From positions 1 to 6,570 of the forward strand of contig JAUNRY010000122.1 of the NCBI GenBank assembly GCA_030539475.1: DNA of 6,570 bases. Direction: 5' to 3'. Shown here piece after piece: positions 5,513 through 6,570 of this stretch. Under the pieces are notes generated by a model. It was not told the origin of the DNA. It searched no databases and saw only the letters and a program-made list of their open reading frames with translations. This DNA is from Bacteroidia bacterium. Lineage in GTDB: Bacteria > Bacteroidota > Bacteroidia > Bacteroidales > Dysgonomonadaceae. Position numbers and translations under genes: made by a program. Positions within the stretch are counted from its first letter, which is position 1. Every line of letters starts with the position of its first letter.

Positions 5513-5520
5513 TAACTTTA
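5513..5520 (+). promoter_or_regulatory. Near-match -7 box upstream of the S41 gene
   Basis: TAACTTTA at 5513-5520 differs from TAnnTTTG only in the last base and lies 13 nt before the ATG at 5534. TTG at 5486-5488 is a possible -33 element at a 24-nt spacing, longer than usual. This may give the S41 gene transcription of its own, but read-through from rpiB is equally possible because no terminator is seen in the 60-nt gap. Confidence 0.25.
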
Positions 5521-5533
5521 AACATTGGTTGGT

Positions 5534-6547
5534 ATGTTTTTCAAGAAAATAAAACACCTTTTGCTCGCGGTTATTCTGCTTGCATTTGTTTCCGGATGCG
5601 ACGATACCTTGAGTTTCGGCAACGATCCGAGTGGCAATTTCGACGCGCTGTGGACCATTCTCGATGAGAACTACTGTTTTTTTGACTACAAAGATATCGA
5701 CTGGGACGCGATTTACAAAACATACCGCGCTCGCGTGAAAAACGACATGGGCAACGAGGCGCTTTTTAAGCTGATGGCAGAAATGCTCTCGGAACTTAAA
5801 GACGGGCACGTGAACCTGATTGCTTCGCACGATATGTCGCGCTATTGGAACTGGTCGGAAGATTATCCGCCTAATTTCGACGCGTCGGTGTTGAAAAAAT
5901 ACCTGGGAACCGATTATCAGATTGCCGGCGGCATCAATTATACCATCTTGGAAGACAACATCGGATATATGTATTACGGTAGTTTTTCGCGCGATGTGGG
6001 CAACGGAAATATGTCGGAAATTCTGCGGCAAATGGCAATTTGCCGGGGAATAATCATTGATGTACGCAACAACGGCGGCGGAAGTTTAACCAACGTGGAA
6101 CGCATCGCGTCGCGGTTTTTTAACGAGAAAACGCTGGTGGGATATATCTCGCACAAAATTGGGAAAGGCCACGCGGATTTCTCCGATTTCTATCCCAAAT
6201 ACATTGGCAGTTACGATAAAACCCGCTACCAAAAACCCGTAGTGGTGCTTACCAACAGAGGATGCTACAGCGCAACGAACGATTTTGTGAACGTGATGAA
6301 GCACGCGCCCAACGCCACCATTGTGGGAGATAAAACCGGCGGCGGAAGCGGGCTGCCGTTCTCGTCGGAATTGCCCAACGGCTGGTCGGTGCGGTTTTCG
6401 GCATCGCCCATATACAATGTTGATAAGGAGCATATTGAATTCGGTATCGAACCCGATATCCGGGTTTTCATGTCGGAAAGCGATACCTCCAAAGGCAGGG
6501 ATACAATCATAGAGAGGGCGCGGCAAGTGATTAAAGCGAGGAATTGA
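5534..6547 (+). CDS. S41-family (tricorn/CTP-like) peptidase lipoprotein
   Basis: A predicted envelope lipoprotein of 337 residues. Positive KK, a hydrophobic stretch (9-19) and the lipobox VSGC place the lipidated cysteine at Cys22, followed by DDT. Next come an N-terminal helical region (about 30-95) ending in LKDGHV (His92), an S41 core with IIIDVRNNGGG (173-183), the nucleophile motif NRGCYSATN (Ser246), GDKTGGGSG (265-273), and near the end EFGIEPD (302-308). The Lys of the Ser-Lys dyad of C-terminal processing proteases, expected about 25 residues after Ser in FGKG, is replaced by the glycine-rich loop. His92 and a late Glu instead suggest a tricorn/S41B-type site (inference). Only about 50 residues separate GHV from the core, too few for a normal PDZ domain. 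ATG 5534 was chosen over an in-frame TTG at 5525 because it gives a standard signal peptide. It lies 60 nt after rpiB; the substrate is unknown. Confidence 0.88.
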   Translation: MFFKKIKHLLLAVILLAFVSGCDDTLSFGNDPSGNFDALWTILDENYCFFDYKDIDWDAIYKTYRARVKNDMGNEALFKLMAEMLSELKDGHVNLIASHDMSRYWNWSEDYPPNFDASVLKKYLGTDYQIAGGINYTILEDNIGYMYYGSFSRDVGNGNMSEILRQMAICRGIIIDVRNNGGGSLTNVERIASRFFNEKTLVGYISHKIGKGHADFSDFYPKYIGSYDKTRYQKPVVVLTNRGCYSATNDFVNVMKHAPNATIVGDKTGGGSGLPFSSELPNGWSVRFSASPIYNVDKEHIEFGIEPDIRVFMSESDTSKGRDTIIERARQVIKARN

Positions 6548-6570
6548 TATCCTTGCCCCCGGCACCTGGC

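Noticed and set aside
5369..6031. Minus-strand open frame of 220 codons across the end of rpiB and the start of the S41 gene
   Set aside because: It is antisense to two genes with clear family motifs and has no promoter box or domain of its own.
6086..6565. Minus-strand open frame near the right edge
   Set aside because: It lies antisense to the S41 catalytic core and its product shows no known motif. It is a shadow frame.

Overview
The window looks like chromosomal DNA of a Bacteroidota bacterium, most likely order Bacteroidales. Three things point there. Sites matching the phylum's -7 promoter box (TAnnTTTG) lie upstream of most transcription units. Starts have A/T-rich leaders without Shine-Dalgarno sequences. 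The transketolase, RpiB, TrmH-type methyltransferase and DUF151-UVR proteins read like Bacteroidales versions as I recall them; genus is not assigned.

Layout, left to right. Positions 1-133 (minus) hold the start of a gene cut by the window edge; its 44 visible residues resemble small Bacteroidota proteins that I associate with PIN-domain toxins. Positions 179-1478 (minus) are a two-gene unit: a DUF151/bifunctional-nuclease protein with a C-terminal UvrB/UvrC motif, followed with an 8-nt overlap by rsmE, the 16S rRNA m3U methyltransferase. A tRNA-His (GTG) gene lies at 1622-1696 (plus), divergent from that unit and preceded by a good promoter match. Positions 1697-1957 contain no gene, but several T-tailed hairpins on the plus strand and one weak hairpin on the minus strand. 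A TrmH/SpoU-family RNA 2'-O-methyltransferase occupies 1958-2713 (minus).

From 2921 to the right edge everything is on the plus strand: transketolase (tkt, 2921-4939), ribose-5-phosphate isomerase B (rpiB, 5018-5473) and a secreted S41-family lipoprotein (5534-6547). tkt and rpiB encode consecutive functions of the non-oxidative pentose phosphate pathway: RpiB interconverts ribulose-5-P and ribose-5-P, and transketolase uses ribose-5-P and xylulose-5-P. The S41 protein is envelope-associated and has no obvious metabolic link to them.

Most of the window is ordinary core-genome content: translation/RNA modification on the left, central carbon metabolism on the right. I see no CRISPR array, insertion sequence, prophage or clear new multi-gene system. 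The features most worth a second look are the long inverted repeat between tkt and rpiB, two adjacent mismatches in the tRNA-His acceptor stem, the run of terminator-like hairpins after the tRNA, and the edge-truncated putative antitoxin gene.
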